Assembly: GCA_019120675.1 (NCBI GenBank)
Contig: DWUQ01000191.1
Coordinates: 1-6,785 of the forward strand
DNA from: Candidatus Paenalcaligenes intestinipullorum
Lineage (GTDB): Bacteria > Pseudomonadota > Gammaproteobacteria > Burkholderiales > Burkholderiaceae_B
Direction of reading: 5' to 3'
DNA length: 6,785 nucleotides
Within the stretch, counting starts at the first letter, position 1. Each line of letters begins with the position of its first letter. Below the pieces are notes generated by a model that saw nothing but the letters and a program-made list of their open reading frames with translations, did no database searches and was not told where the DNA came from. This document shows, piece by piece, positions 1 through 5,482 of the stretch. Position numbers and translations under genes: made by a program.

Positions 1-126
1 AAAAATAGGATAGACAAGGAGCATGCATTATAGGTTATGGCTTAAAGTTAAGTAAATATTATTACTATATGTGTACCCTAATAACAGTTAGCTTTTAGGC
101 TGAGGATATGTCAGGCGTGCAAAATA

Positions 127-152
127 AAAGCTCCTGTTTATACAGGAGCTTT
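127..152 (-). terminator. Rho-independent terminator of the hslVU operon
   Basis: A perfect 11-bp inverted repeat (AAAGCTCCTGT at 127-137, ACAGGAGCTTT at 142-152) encloses a 4-base loop. Read on the minus strand, the hairpin is followed by a T-rich run (TTTTATTTT including the end of the stem), as expected for an intrinsic terminator. It lies about 70 bases past the hslU stop codon. On the plus strand the stem is followed by an A-rich run, so termination of minus-strand transcripts is the better reading, although it might also weakly stop a convergent transcript from outside the window. Bases 1-126 are AT-rich and show no gene I can support. Confidence 0.85.
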
Positions 153-220
153 ATAAAAAATCAAAAGTTAATGTTTTTTAATGATGGGTAATGACTTAAA
201 TAATAATTTATGGTTTTAAA

Positions 221-1555
221 TTACAATACATAACGCGCCAAATCTTGGCTGGCGGCCGTTTCTTCGAGCTGCTGATTCACATAGTCTGCATCCACAACAA
301 CGGTTTGCTCAGACTTCGTGCCGGCTTCGTAGGATAGTTCATCCAGAAGCTTCTCCATGACCGTATACAAGCGGCGTGCTCCGATATTTTCGGTACGTTC
401 GTTCACCTCATAGGCCAGCTCGGCCAATCGGCGGATACCGTCTTCGCGGAAGTCCAAAGTCACGTCTTCGGTGGCGAGTAATGCTTTGTATTGCTTAGTG
501 AGCGAGGCATCGGTATCCGATAGAATGCGCACAAAATCATCGGCAGTCAGGGAGTCCAGTTCGACGCGAATTGGGAAGCGACCTTGCAGCTCGGGGATGA
601 GGTCCGATGGGCGGGACAAGTGAAACGCCCCCGAAGCAATAAACAAAATATGATCGGTACGCACCACACCGTACTTGGTGTTGACGGTGGTGCCTTCGAC
701 TAAAGGCAGCAAGTCGCGCTGCACCCCCTGGCGCGACACCTCTCCGCTGGTATTGCCTTCGCGCGCAGTGATCTTGTCGATCTCATCCAAGAAGACGATG
801 CCATTTTGCTCGGCATTGTGGACCGCAGCGGTACGCAGCTCTTCCTCATTCACACGCTTAGCGGCTTCCTCATCAGTAAGCTGCTTGAAGGCGTCTTTGA
901 TTTTAAGCTTGCGGGCTTTGGTTTTGCCTTGGTCTAGGCCAGCGAACATGTTGCGTAGCTGCTCGGTCATTTCCTCCATGCCGGGAGGGGCCATGATTTC
1001 CATCTGGGTAATAGCTTGAGCGACTTCAATCTCGATTTCTTGTTCATCGAGCGTGCCTTCGCGTAGGCGCTTGCGGAAAGTTTGGCGGGCCGTGCTGGCA
1101 TCATTGCGCTGAGGCTCGCCATAGGCGTCGCGGGAAGGTGGGATCAATGCATCGAGAATGCGCTCTTCGGCGGCCTCTTCGGCTTGGGTACGCACCCGTT
1201 GCATTTCAAGCTCGCGCGTTTGTTTGACCGACGCATCCACGAGATCGCGGATAATGGTTTCCACATCACGACCTACATACCCTACTTCGGTGAATTTGGT
1301 GGCTTCGACTTTGATAAAGGGCGCGTTCGCCAGCTTGGCAACACGGCGAGCAATTTCAGTTTTACCCACGCCGGTTGGCCCAATCATGAGAATGTTTTTG
1401 GGCACAATTTCGGTGCGCAGCGGCTCAGCGACTTGCTGACGACGCCAGCGATTGCGTAAGGCCACCGCCACCGAACGTTTGGCACGGTTTTGGCCCACAA
1501 TGTTTTTATCGAGTTCGGAAACAATTTCCGCAGGAGTCATGGTAATAGCAGACAT
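221..1555 (-). CDS. hslU: HslU, AAA+ unfoldase of the HslVU (ClpYQ) protease
   Basis: This is the ATP-dependent unfoldase ring that recognises, unfolds and feeds substrates into the HslV peptidase in the cytoplasm. The 444-residue product matches the family length (443 in E. coli) and aligns from end to end with remembered HslU. Visible motifs are Walker A GPTGVGKT (59-66), the pore loop GYVG (92-95), the inserted I domain (about 110-240), Walker B IVFLDEID (253-260), a candidate arginine finger in GRFPIR (325-330), sensor-2 GARR (392-395), and the C-terminal tail RYVL, which in this family docks into HslV pockets and activates it. The ATG at 1555 is chosen because the product then starts MSAITMTPAE, like E. 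coli MSEMTPRE. An upstream in-frame TTG at 1573 would add six residues that do not match the family. An AAAGG lies about 11 bases upstream of the chosen ATG. The gene follows hslV by 27 bases and should be cotranscribed with it. Confidence 0.97.
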   Translation of the reverse strand: MSAITMTPAEIVSELDKNIVGQNRAKRSVAVALRNRWRRQQVAEPLRTEIVPKNILMIGPTGVGKTEIARRVAKLANAPFIKVEATKFTEVGYVGRDVETIIRDLVDASVKQTRELEMQRVRTQAEEAAEERILDALIPPSRDAYGEPQRNDASTARQTFRKRLREGTLDEQEIEIEVAQAITQMEIMAPPGMEEMTEQLRNMFAGLDQGKTKARKLKIKDAFKQLTDEEAAKRVNEEELRTAAVHNAEQNGIVFLDEIDKITAREGNTSGEVSRQGVQRDLLPLVEGTTVNTKYGVVRTDHILFIASGAFHLSRPSDLIPELQGRFPIRVELDSLTADDFVRILSDTDASLTKQYKALLATEDVTLDFREDGIRRLAELAYEVNERTENIGARRLYTVMEKLLDELSYEAGTKSEQTVVVDADYVNQQLEETAASQDLARYVL

Positions 1556-1582
1556 GAAGACACAGCCTTTCAAAATTCGGAG

Positions 1583-2116
1583 TTAGAGCGTTTCGACCAC
1601 GTGGTTGCCGTTGGTGTAGATGCACAAGTCGCCTGCAATTTCGAGGGATTTTTTGACGACCTCAGCAGGGCTGAGATCCGTATTGTGCAACAGCGCCAAA
1701 CCAGCGGATTGTGCGTAAGAGCCACCAGAGCCGATTGCGGCCAAGCCGTGTTCGGGCTCGAGCACATCACCATTGCCGGTTAAGACTAAGGTGTGGTCTT
1801 TGTCGGCAACAATCAGCATGGCCTCTAAGCGACGCAGGGCGCGGTCGGTACGCCAATCGCGGGTGAGCTCAACGGCTGCGCGCATCAAATGGCCATGGTG
1901 TTTTTCAAGCTTGGCCTCGAATAGCTCCAGCAAGGTAAACGCATCGGCCGTGGCGCCCGCAAAGCCAGCCAGTACGGAGTCTTTATAAAGGCGACGGATC
2001 TTGCGGGCGGTGGCTTTAATAACCACATTGCCGAGTGTGACTTGGCCATCCCCACCAATAGCAACGTCGTTGCCTCGGCGAACAGCAATAATAGTAGTGG
2101 CGTGAAATTGTTCCAT
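1583..2116 (-). CDS. hslV: HslV, threonine peptidase of the HslVU protease
   Basis: This is the proteasome-like peptidase (peptidase family T1B) that forms a double hexamer and degrades proteins unfolded by HslU. The product has 177 residues. The catalytic N-terminal threonine is Thr7, in MEQFHATTI, so a six-residue propeptide must be removed. In E. coli the Thr directly follows the initiator Met. Other expected residues are present: the GDGQVTLGN block (22-30), Lys39 (equivalent to E. coli Lys33) and the AGFAGATADAF block with Gly51 (equivalent to Gly45). The ATG at 2116 is chosen over an upstream in-frame start at 2176 because it has a strong Shine-Dalgarno (AAGGAAGGA) and gives the propeptide typical of Burkholderiales. 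The upstream start would also lie inside the sigma-32 promoter. The gene leads the hslVU operon and is probably heat inducible. Confidence 0.97.
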   Translation of the reverse strand: MEQFHATTIIAVRRGNDVAIGGDGQVTLGNVVIKATARKIRRLYKDSVLAGFAGATADAFTLLELFEAKLEKHHGHLMRAAVELTRDWRTDRALRRLEAMLIVADKDHTLVLTGNGDVLEPEHGLAAIGSGGSYAQSAGLALLHNTDLSPAEVVKKSLEIAGDLCIYTNGNHVVETL

Positions 2117-2120
2117 ATTT

Positions 2121-2129
2121 TCCTTCCTT
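2121..2129 (-). promoter_or_regulatory. Shine-Dalgarno of hslV
   Basis: The minus strand reads AAGGAAGGA followed by AAAT and then the ATG of hslV. This strong ribosome binding site, about 5 bases from the start, decides the hslV start in favour of 2116 and so supports a short MEQFHA propeptide. Confidence 0.8.
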
Positions 2130-2141
2130 GGTTCCTTGTGC

Positions 2142-2170
2142 AGATGGGGGCACTGGGTTCGAAGTTCAAG
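2142..2170 (-). promoter_or_regulatory. Sigma-32 (RpoH) heat-shock promoter of hslVU
   Basis: The minus strand carries CTTGAAC (2170-2164), a 14-base spacer and CCCCATCT (2149-2142). The known RpoH consensus is about CTTGAAA, 11-16 bases, then CCCCATNT, so the -35 differs only at the last base and the -10 matches completely. Transcription would start near 2135, giving a leader of about 20 bases that contains the hslV Shine-Dalgarno. In E. coli hslVU is a classic RpoH-regulated operon, which agrees with this reading. Confidence 0.85.
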
Positions 2171-2201
2171 AGTCAACGTGGTAGGAGTGTTTAAAACGGA
2201 A

Positions 2202-2223
2202 AAGCCACGGCGAACCGTGGCTT
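2202..2223 (-). terminator. Rho-independent terminator of the COG0523-dksA transcript
   Basis: A perfect 9-bp inverted repeat (AAGCCACGG at 2202-2210, CCGTGGCTT at 2215-2223) has a four-base loop that reads TTCG on the minus strand. On that strand the stem is followed by TTTTCCGTTTT, a broken U-tract. It lies about 68 bases beyond the dksA stop and upstream of the hslV heat-shock promoter, so it separates the two transcription units. Confidence 0.85.
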
Positions 2224-2240
2224 AGTGTAGGCAGGCAATC

Positions 2241-2279
2241 AGGCTTTGTATACACGTGAGTATACGTGTGTATAAGCCT
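2241..2279. repeat. Imperfect inverted repeat between dksA and its terminator
   Basis: AGGCTT (2241-2246) pairs with AAGCCT (2274-2279), and ACACGT (2252-2257) pairs with ACGTGT (2264-2269). They are joined by a short imperfect segment with one bulged base (2247) around a 6-base loop. Read as plus-strand RNA, the two imperfect pairs are G-U wobbles and the stem is nearly continuous. Read as minus-strand RNA they become mismatches. There is no T-tract on either side, so this is not an obvious terminator. Its role is unknown; it might protect the dksA mRNA 3' end or be a protein-binding dyad. Confidence 0.5.
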
Positions 2280-2290
2280 TAAGCGATCCA

Positions 2291-2734
2291 TTAATCGCCG
2301 TAAAGTTTTTGGCGTTTTTCGCGACGCTCTTGGGCTTCAAGAGACAGATTAGCGGTAGGCCGAGCCAAGAGACGCTGCAACCCGATCGGCTCGCCCGTTT
2401 CTTCGCACCAGCCGTAGTCACCGGTATCAATGAGCGCGATAGATTGTTGGACTTTTTTCAGAAGCTTGCGTTCGCGGTCGCGTGTGCGAAGTTCGAGCGC
2501 GTGCTCTTCCTCGATGGTCGCGCGGTCAGCCGGGTCGGGGGCGAATTGGGTTTCGCGTAGGTTTTCCGTGGTGACGTCTGCGTTTGCCAAGATTTCTTGC
2601 TCAAGCTCGTACAAGCGATTTTTGAAAAACGCGAGTTGCGCATCGTTCATGTAATCACTTTCTGGCATGGCCAAAAGCTGTTCAACGGTAATGAGTTGAG
2701 CGGGGTTGGTACTGACAGTGGATTTGCTTGCCAT
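2291..2734 (-). CDS. dksA: DksA, RNA polymerase-binding stringent-response regulator, zinc-ligand-poor type
   Basis: DksA enters the secondary channel of RNA polymerase and, with ppGpp, redirects transcription during starvation. The 147-residue product has a coiled-coil region (about 30-105) with the tip motif DPADRA, including Asp67 and Asp70 (equivalent to the functionally important Asp71 and Asp74 of E. coli). The C-terminal globular part has the block GEPIGLQRLLARPTANLS. The usual four-cysteine zinc finger is not intact: only Cys110 remains, with Thr113, Ser131 and Ala134 at the other positions (C-x2-T-x17-S-x2-A). This is the pattern known from the zinc-independent DksA2 of Pseudomonas aeruginosa, and as far as I recall it is common in Burkholderiales. 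The start ATG has a good AAGGGA ribosome site. The gene lies 15 bases behind the COG0523 GTPase gene and is probably cotranscribed with it. Whether a second, zinc-binding DksA exists elsewhere in this genome cannot be seen here. Confidence 0.95.
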   Translation of the reverse strand: MASKSTVSTNPAQLITVEQLLAMPESDYMNDAQLAFFKNRLYELEQEILANADVTTENLRETQFAPDPADRATIEEEHALELRTRDRERKLLKKVQQSIALIDTGDYGWCEETGEPIGLQRLLARPTANLSLEAQERREKRQKLYGD

Positions 2735-2749
2735 GATGTTTCCCTTTTC

Positions 2750-3835
2750 TTATCGTAACGGGCTTGTGCGCGGCTTGGCTTTGGTGGCCAAGCATTGCTC
2801 TAAGCCTTGCATAAAAATGGCCTGAGGTAATTTTCGGCCAATAAAGACCATTTTGGTCTCCGGTTTTTCATTCGCCAACCACGGTTTACCCGGTTCGGCC
2901 CCCATCATCATGTGCACACCCTGAAAGAGCATGCGGCGGTTGCTACCCTTAAGGTACAGCACACCTTTGTAACGCAGTAAATCAGGCCCAAAGACCTGAG
3001 TAATACCGCCTAAAAAATCTTCGAGTCGTTCGGGATCAAACGGCTTAGTGGAGCGAAATACAAACGCACCAATGTCGTCATTGTGTGCGGCATGGGTATG
3101 GCCATGGTCATCATGGTCGCACGACTCTGTGCAGTGGTGATCATGCTCATGAGGGTGCTCATGCCCATGGCTGTGCGTCGAGATCTCATCCATAAATGCG
3201 GGGTCAATGCTCAGAGCGGTATCCAGATTAAAGCCACCCAAATTAAGCAGCTCTTGGATATCGGCCTCACCAAAATGCACTGAGCTAATTTGGGCGCGAG
3301 GGTTGATGCGCAGTATACGTTGACGCAAGGCCTCGTACTCAGCCTCAGACACTAAGTCTTTTTTGGAAATCAAGATCCGATCAGCAAAGCCAATTTGTGC
3401 CTGCGATTCGGCTTGTTGATCCAGCGTTTTCATGCCGTGTTTGGCGTCCACAACGGTAATGACCGCGTCCAACCGATAATGCGTGGCGATGTTGTCGTCC
3501 ATGAAAAAAGTTTGACAAACCGGGCCAGGATTCGCCATGCCGGTGGTCTCAAGGATCACGCGATCAAATTGGATCTCGCCGCTTTCACGACGGGTATAGA
3601 GCTGATTGAGGGTATCCATGAGGTCGCCTCGCACCGTGCAGCACACGCACCCATTGCTGAGCTCGATGATTTGTTCGTCTTGATCTTGGATGAGCAGTTC
3701 GTTGTCGATATTTTCAGGGCCAAACTCGTTTTCGATGACGGCAATACGCTGCCCATGCTGCTCGGAAAGTATGCGTCGCAACAGCGTGGTTTTTCCAGCA
3801 CCAAGAAAGCCAGTAAGTATCGTGACAGGGATCAT
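2750..3835 (-). CDS. COG0523/CobW-family GTPase, probable zinc metallochaperone
   Basis: This is a G3E-family P-loop GTPase of the COG0523 group, whose members deliver or manage metals (zinc, cobalt, nitrile hydratase metal). The 361-residue product shows Walker A GFLGAGKTT (9-17), the CxCC metal-binding motif (Cys63, Cys65, Cys66), the switch/Walker B region with ETTG (96-99), the guanine-specificity motif SKKD (157-160), a His-rich linker (221-251, 13 His plus Cys235 and Cys239), and the C-terminal CobW_C domain (about 253-346). The neighbouring zur, znu genes and zinc-ligand-poor dksA favour a role in zinc homeostasis (YciC/ZigA/ZNG1-like) over cobalamin synthesis, but subfamily assignment needs a tree. 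The ATG at 3835 is the only reasonable start because an in-frame TAG lies seven codons upstream. No clear Shine-Dalgarno precedes it. No copy of the Zur-like palindrome found upstream of znu was seen in its leader, so Zur control is not shown. Confidence 0.93.
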   Translation of the reverse strand: MIPVTILTGFLGAGKTTLLRRILSEQHGQRIAVIENEFGPENIDNELLIQDQDEQIIELSNGCVCCTVRGDLMDTLNQLYTRRESGEIQFDRVILETTGMANPGPVCQTFFMDDNIATHYRLDAVITVVDAKHGMKTLDQQAESQAQIGFADRILISKKDLVSEAEYEALRQRILRINPRAQISSVHFGEADIQELLNLGGFNLDTALSIDPAFMDEISTHSHGHEHPHEHDHHCTESCDHDDHGHTHAAHNDDIGAFVFRSTKPFDPERLEDFLGGITQVFGPDLLRYKGVLYLKGSNRRMLFQGVHMMMGAEPGKPWLANEKPETKMVFIGRKLPQAIFMQGLEQCLATKAKPRTSPLR

Positions 3836-3870
3836 GGGGATCAGGAGCGCCTAAAAGAATAAACACATTA

Positions 3871-3901
3871 CGCTACCACAAGCTCTTAGCAAGAGGTAGC
3901 G
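3871..3901 (-). repeat. Hairpin in the leader of the COG0523 gene (or the tail of zur)
   Basis: Two nested inverted repeats lie here: an outer stem CGCTAC (3871-3876) with GTAGCG (3896-3901), and an inner stem CTCTT (3883-3887) with AAGAG (3891-3895) around a 3-base loop. An unpaired stretch (3877-3882) lies on one side. On the minus strand no strong T-tract follows directly, so it is a poor terminator for zur. If the weak promoter at 3903-3930 is real, this hairpin would form the first bases of the COG0523 mRNA leader, about 35 bases upstream of the start codon. Confidence 0.45.
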
Positions 3902-3902
3902 A

Positions 3903-3930
3903 ACTATGCAATATATACGCTTTATGTGAA
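3903..3930 (-). promoter_or_regulatory. Possible sigma-70 promoter of the COG0523-dksA unit
   Basis: The minus strand shows TTCACA (3930-3925, five of six matches to TTGACA), a 16-base spacer and CATAGT (3908-3903, four of six to TATAAT). It is the best candidate I found in the 193-base gap between zur and the GTPase gene. It is weak, and the unit could also be read from zur. The rest of the gap holds a short ATCGCT-type tandem run (about 3933-3953) and no gene. Confidence 0.3.
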
Positions 3931-4028
3931 AGACGCTATCTATCGCTATCGCTAATCCTCAACAGGGGTGCGACCACGTCTAGTTTTGAAAAAGAAAAGT
4001 CAAACAGCGTTCACGTAGAAAAAGACCG

Positions 4029-4490
4029 TTAGGCAGTTAAGCATTGTTGGCATAAGGCTTGTAATTCAGTTTCTTGGCCGGCAAAGCTAAAGCCTGCTTT
4101 GCGTACACACTCGGCCAGTTGGGCGCTTAGACTGGGAGCGCTGAGTTCGGCCACTGCGCCACATTGGATGCAGACCACTAATAGATCATGTGGGTGGCCC
4201 CCTGCATCCACGCAGGCCGACCAAGCGTTAACGGCGTCTAAACGATGGATCAGGCCTTCTTCGGTCAGAAACTCTAAGGCTCGATACACCGTAGGGGGGG
4301 CGGCATTGGGCTGTTGTTGGCGAAATAAATCCAGGAGTTCATAAGCTTTAAGGCTGCGCTCTTGACTAAGCAAAAGCTCAAGTACTTGACGACGAATAGG
4401 GGTCAGGCGTTTGCCGCGTTGCTGGCACAATTGCTCGGCAGTGCGGAGTTGGGCTTCGATAGCCTGAGGGGTAAGTACGTGGATAGCCAT
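4029..4490 (-). CDS. zur: Zur, zinc-responsive Fur-family repressor
   Basis: This is a dimeric DNA-binding repressor that, with zinc bound, shuts off zinc import genes. The 153-residue product aligns with E. coli Zur. It has an N-terminal winged helix with the recognition-helix motif PPTVYRAL (65-72) followed by a dimerisation domain. The structural zinc cysteines are present as CIQC (Cys107, Cys110) and CQQC (Cys147, Cys150). The four regulatory-site ligands of E. coli Zur (His77, Cys88, His96, Glu111) correspond to His82, Cys93, His101 and Glu115, which separates it from Fur. The ATG at 4490 is preferred, though a GTG at 4499 is also in frame and would add three residues. Neither has a clear Shine-Dalgarno. 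The gene is divergent from the znu operon and its own promoter overlaps the probable Zur operator, so autoregulation is likely. Confidence 0.95.
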   Translation of the reverse strand: MAIHVLTPQAIEAQLRTAEQLCQQRGKRLTPIRRQVLELLLSQERSLKAYELLDLFRQQQPNAAPPTVYRALEFLTEEGLIHRLDAVNAWSACVDAGGHPHDLLVVCIQCGAVAELSAPSLSAQLAECVRKAGFSFAGQETELQALCQQCLTA

Positions 4491-4499
4491 AATCTGCAC

Positions 4500-4527
4500 A
4501 TGACAACATCAATTGTTATGTTATAAC
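4500..4527 (+). promoter_or_regulatory. Candidate sigma-70 promoter of the znu operon
   Basis: ATGACA (4500-4505, five of six to TTGACA), a 16-base spacer and TATAAC (4522-4527, five of six to TATAAT) form a good plus-strand promoter whose -10 lies inside the Zur-like palindrome. Transcription would begin near 4534, about 40 bases before the small ORF. A second AT-rich hexamer, TTATAC (4562-4567), could place a start at about 4575 and give a leaderless mRNA, but it lacks a recognisable -35. Confidence 0.5.
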
Positions 4528-4532
4528 ATAAC
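4515..4532. promoter_or_regulatory. Zur operator (perfect 18-bp palindrome)
   Basis: GTTATGTTATAACATAAC is identical to its own reverse complement. It contains the TGTTATA/TATAACA dyad typical of proteobacterial Zur boxes and lies between the divergent zur and znu genes, 24 bases from the zur ATG. It overlaps the -10 elements of candidate promoters in both directions, so one bound dimer or dimer pair could block zur and the importer together. The identity is inferred from symmetry, motif and context. Confidence 0.85.
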
Positions 4533-4543
4533 CTGCCTAGCAA
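4515..4543 (-). promoter_or_regulatory. Candidate promoter of zur
   Basis: On the minus strand, TTGCTA (4543-4538), a 17-base spacer and CATAAC (4520-4515) each match four of six consensus positions. The -10 is the outer end of the palindromic operator. The start would be near 4508, giving a leader of about 18 bases. Confidence 0.4.
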
Positions 4544-4574
4544 GTTATGAAACAAACTTTATTATACGCCCGCC

Positions 4575-4751
4575 ATGTCCCATCCCGCTCCTGCCAGCTC
4601 GGTGTCCGTTACGCCTCTTCCTACACCCTCTAAAAATCGCTATCGCGGTACTGCTTTACTTGCGGCCGCTTGGGTGCGAGGGGCGGGTGTAGGGATGATG
4701 GTGTTGGCCTTATGGCTTTTAACCGCTTGGGCGCTCGGATGGTTGTCATGA
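4575..4751 (+). CDS. Small single-helix membrane protein at the head of the znu operon, unrecognised
   Basis: I do not recognise this 58-residue product. It begins MSHPAPASSV with a Ser/Pro/Thr-rich polar N-terminus (1-19), then a basic stretch (Lys20, Arg22, Arg24), a mildly hydrophobic segment (25-34), Arg35, and a strongly hydrophobic helix rich in Leu, Met, Ala and Trp (about 36-57), ending in WLS. The charge pattern suggests N-terminus in the cytoplasm. Its stop codon overlaps the znuC start as ATGA (4748-4751), the same junction used between znuC and znuB, so translational coupling is likely. This also explains why znuC has only a weak ribosome site. No Shine-Dalgarno is visible before its ATG. 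It could be a small accessory subunit or regulator of the importer, or a leader ORF whose translation matters more than its product. It could also be a chance ORF in the leader. Confidence 0.55.
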   Translation: MSHPAPASSVSVTPLPTPSKNRYRGTALLAAAWVRGAGVGMMVLALWLLTAWALGWLS

Positions 4752-5482
4752 CACAAGACGTTGTGAACGCCACCCCAGCGATACAGGTGGAGCATTTATT
4801 CCTAGGCTGGCGCGATAAGGTAGCCGTACGGGATTTGAGCGGTAGCTTTGCTCAAGGAGGGCTGCATGCAGTCGTAGGCCCGAACGGCGCAGGCAAATCC
4901 ACGTTATTGCATGCCTTAACCGGCCAGCTTAGTCCCTTAAAGGGGCGTATTCGTTTAGCGGGTAAAGGCTTAAAAGATCTCGCCTTTTTACCTCAACGTG
5001 CGGAGCTGGATCATAGTTTTCCGATTACCGTTTACGACTTAGTGGCTATGGGCGCGTGGCAACGCATTGGTGCATGGCGAGGGCTTTCAGAGCCTGAGCA
5101 CGAGCGTATTCAGCAGGCCTTAGTGCAAGTAGGCTTAGAGGGTTTTGCAGCACGGCCGATTAGCACCCTGTCGGGCGGCCAGTTGCAGCGTGTGTTGTTT
5201 GCGCGCTTAGCCATGAACGATGCCCCGACCCTATTACTGGATGAGCCTTTTGCCGCCATAGACAAAGCCACTACGGATGATTTGTTGGCTATGTTGCAGC
5301 ACTGGCATGCCCAAGGGCGCACCATTATTGTGGTGCTGCACGATTTACACATGGTGCGCGAGCATTTTCCGCACACCCTATTGCTGGCGGGTCAAGCCGT
5401 GGCTTGGGGGGACACCGCTGAGGTGTTGAGTCCCGAGCACCTTCATTTGGCCCGTCATTTGTGCGCAGGGGATTACTTATGA
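4748..5482 (+). CDS. znuC: ZnuC, ATPase of the zinc ABC importer
   Basis: This is the cytoplasmic ATP-binding subunit (COG1121) that powers zinc uptake through ZnuB. The 244-residue product has Walker A GPNGAGKST (44-52), Q-loop Gln83 in LPQRAEL, ABC signature LSGGQ (141-145), Walker B TLLLDE (161-166), a D-loop-like AAID (169-172) and the switch His198. The ATG at 4748 is chosen because the family starts shortly before the first beta strand (here IQVEHLFLGW). Extending to an in-frame TTG at 4670 would add 26 Arg/Gly-rich residues, not family-like, that overlap the small upstream ORF. The gene overlaps that ORF by four bases and overlaps znuB by four bases (ATGA at 5479-5482), so all three are probably coupled in translation. 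The substrate is inferred to be zinc, not manganese, from the adjacent zur and palindromic operator. Confidence 0.93.
   Translation: MTQDVVNATPAIQVEHLFLGWRDKVAVRDLSGSFAQGGLHAVVGPNGAGKSTLLHALTGQLSPLKGRIRLAGKGLKDLAFLPQRAELDHSFPITVYDLVAMGAWQRIGAWRGLSEPEHERIQQALVQVGLEGFAARPISTLSGGQLQRVLFARLAMNDAPTLLLDEPFAAIDKATTDDLLAMLQHWHAQGRTIIVVLHDLHMVREHFPHTLLLAGQAVAWGDTAEVLSPEHLHLARHLCAGDYL

Noticed and set aside
108..191. 27-codon plus-strand ORF near the left end with an upstream AGGAT
   Set aside because: It reads straight through the terminator hairpin and its composition does not look like a protein.
1556..1573. Upstream in-frame TTG start that would extend HslU by six residues
   Set aside because: The added residues do not match the family, and the ATG at 1555 gives the expected N-terminus.
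2885..3345. Plus-strand open frames inside the COG0523 gene (for example around 3083-3283)
   Set aside because: They are Met/Val-rich antisense readings of the His-rich linker codons with no ribosome site or family match.
3901..3925. AT-rich segment in the COG0523 leader considered as a second Zur box
   Set aside because: It matches only about 8 of 18 positions of the palindrome at 4515-4532 and is not symmetric.
3935..3957. Short ATCGCT tandem run, with an 11-base match at 4636-4646
   Set aside because: Too short and too few copies to call a repeat element; likely chance.
4547..4633. 28-codon ORF beginning ATGAAACAAACT in another frame of the znu leader
   Set aside because: It ends well before znuC, has no membrane segment or family match, and competes with the better-placed 58-codon ORF; it is kept only as a possible alternative leader peptide.
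4670..4747. N-terminal extension of ZnuC from a TTG start
   Set aside because: It adds 26 Arg/Gly-rich residues not typical of ZnuC; the ATG at 4748 forms an ATGA overlap like the next junction.
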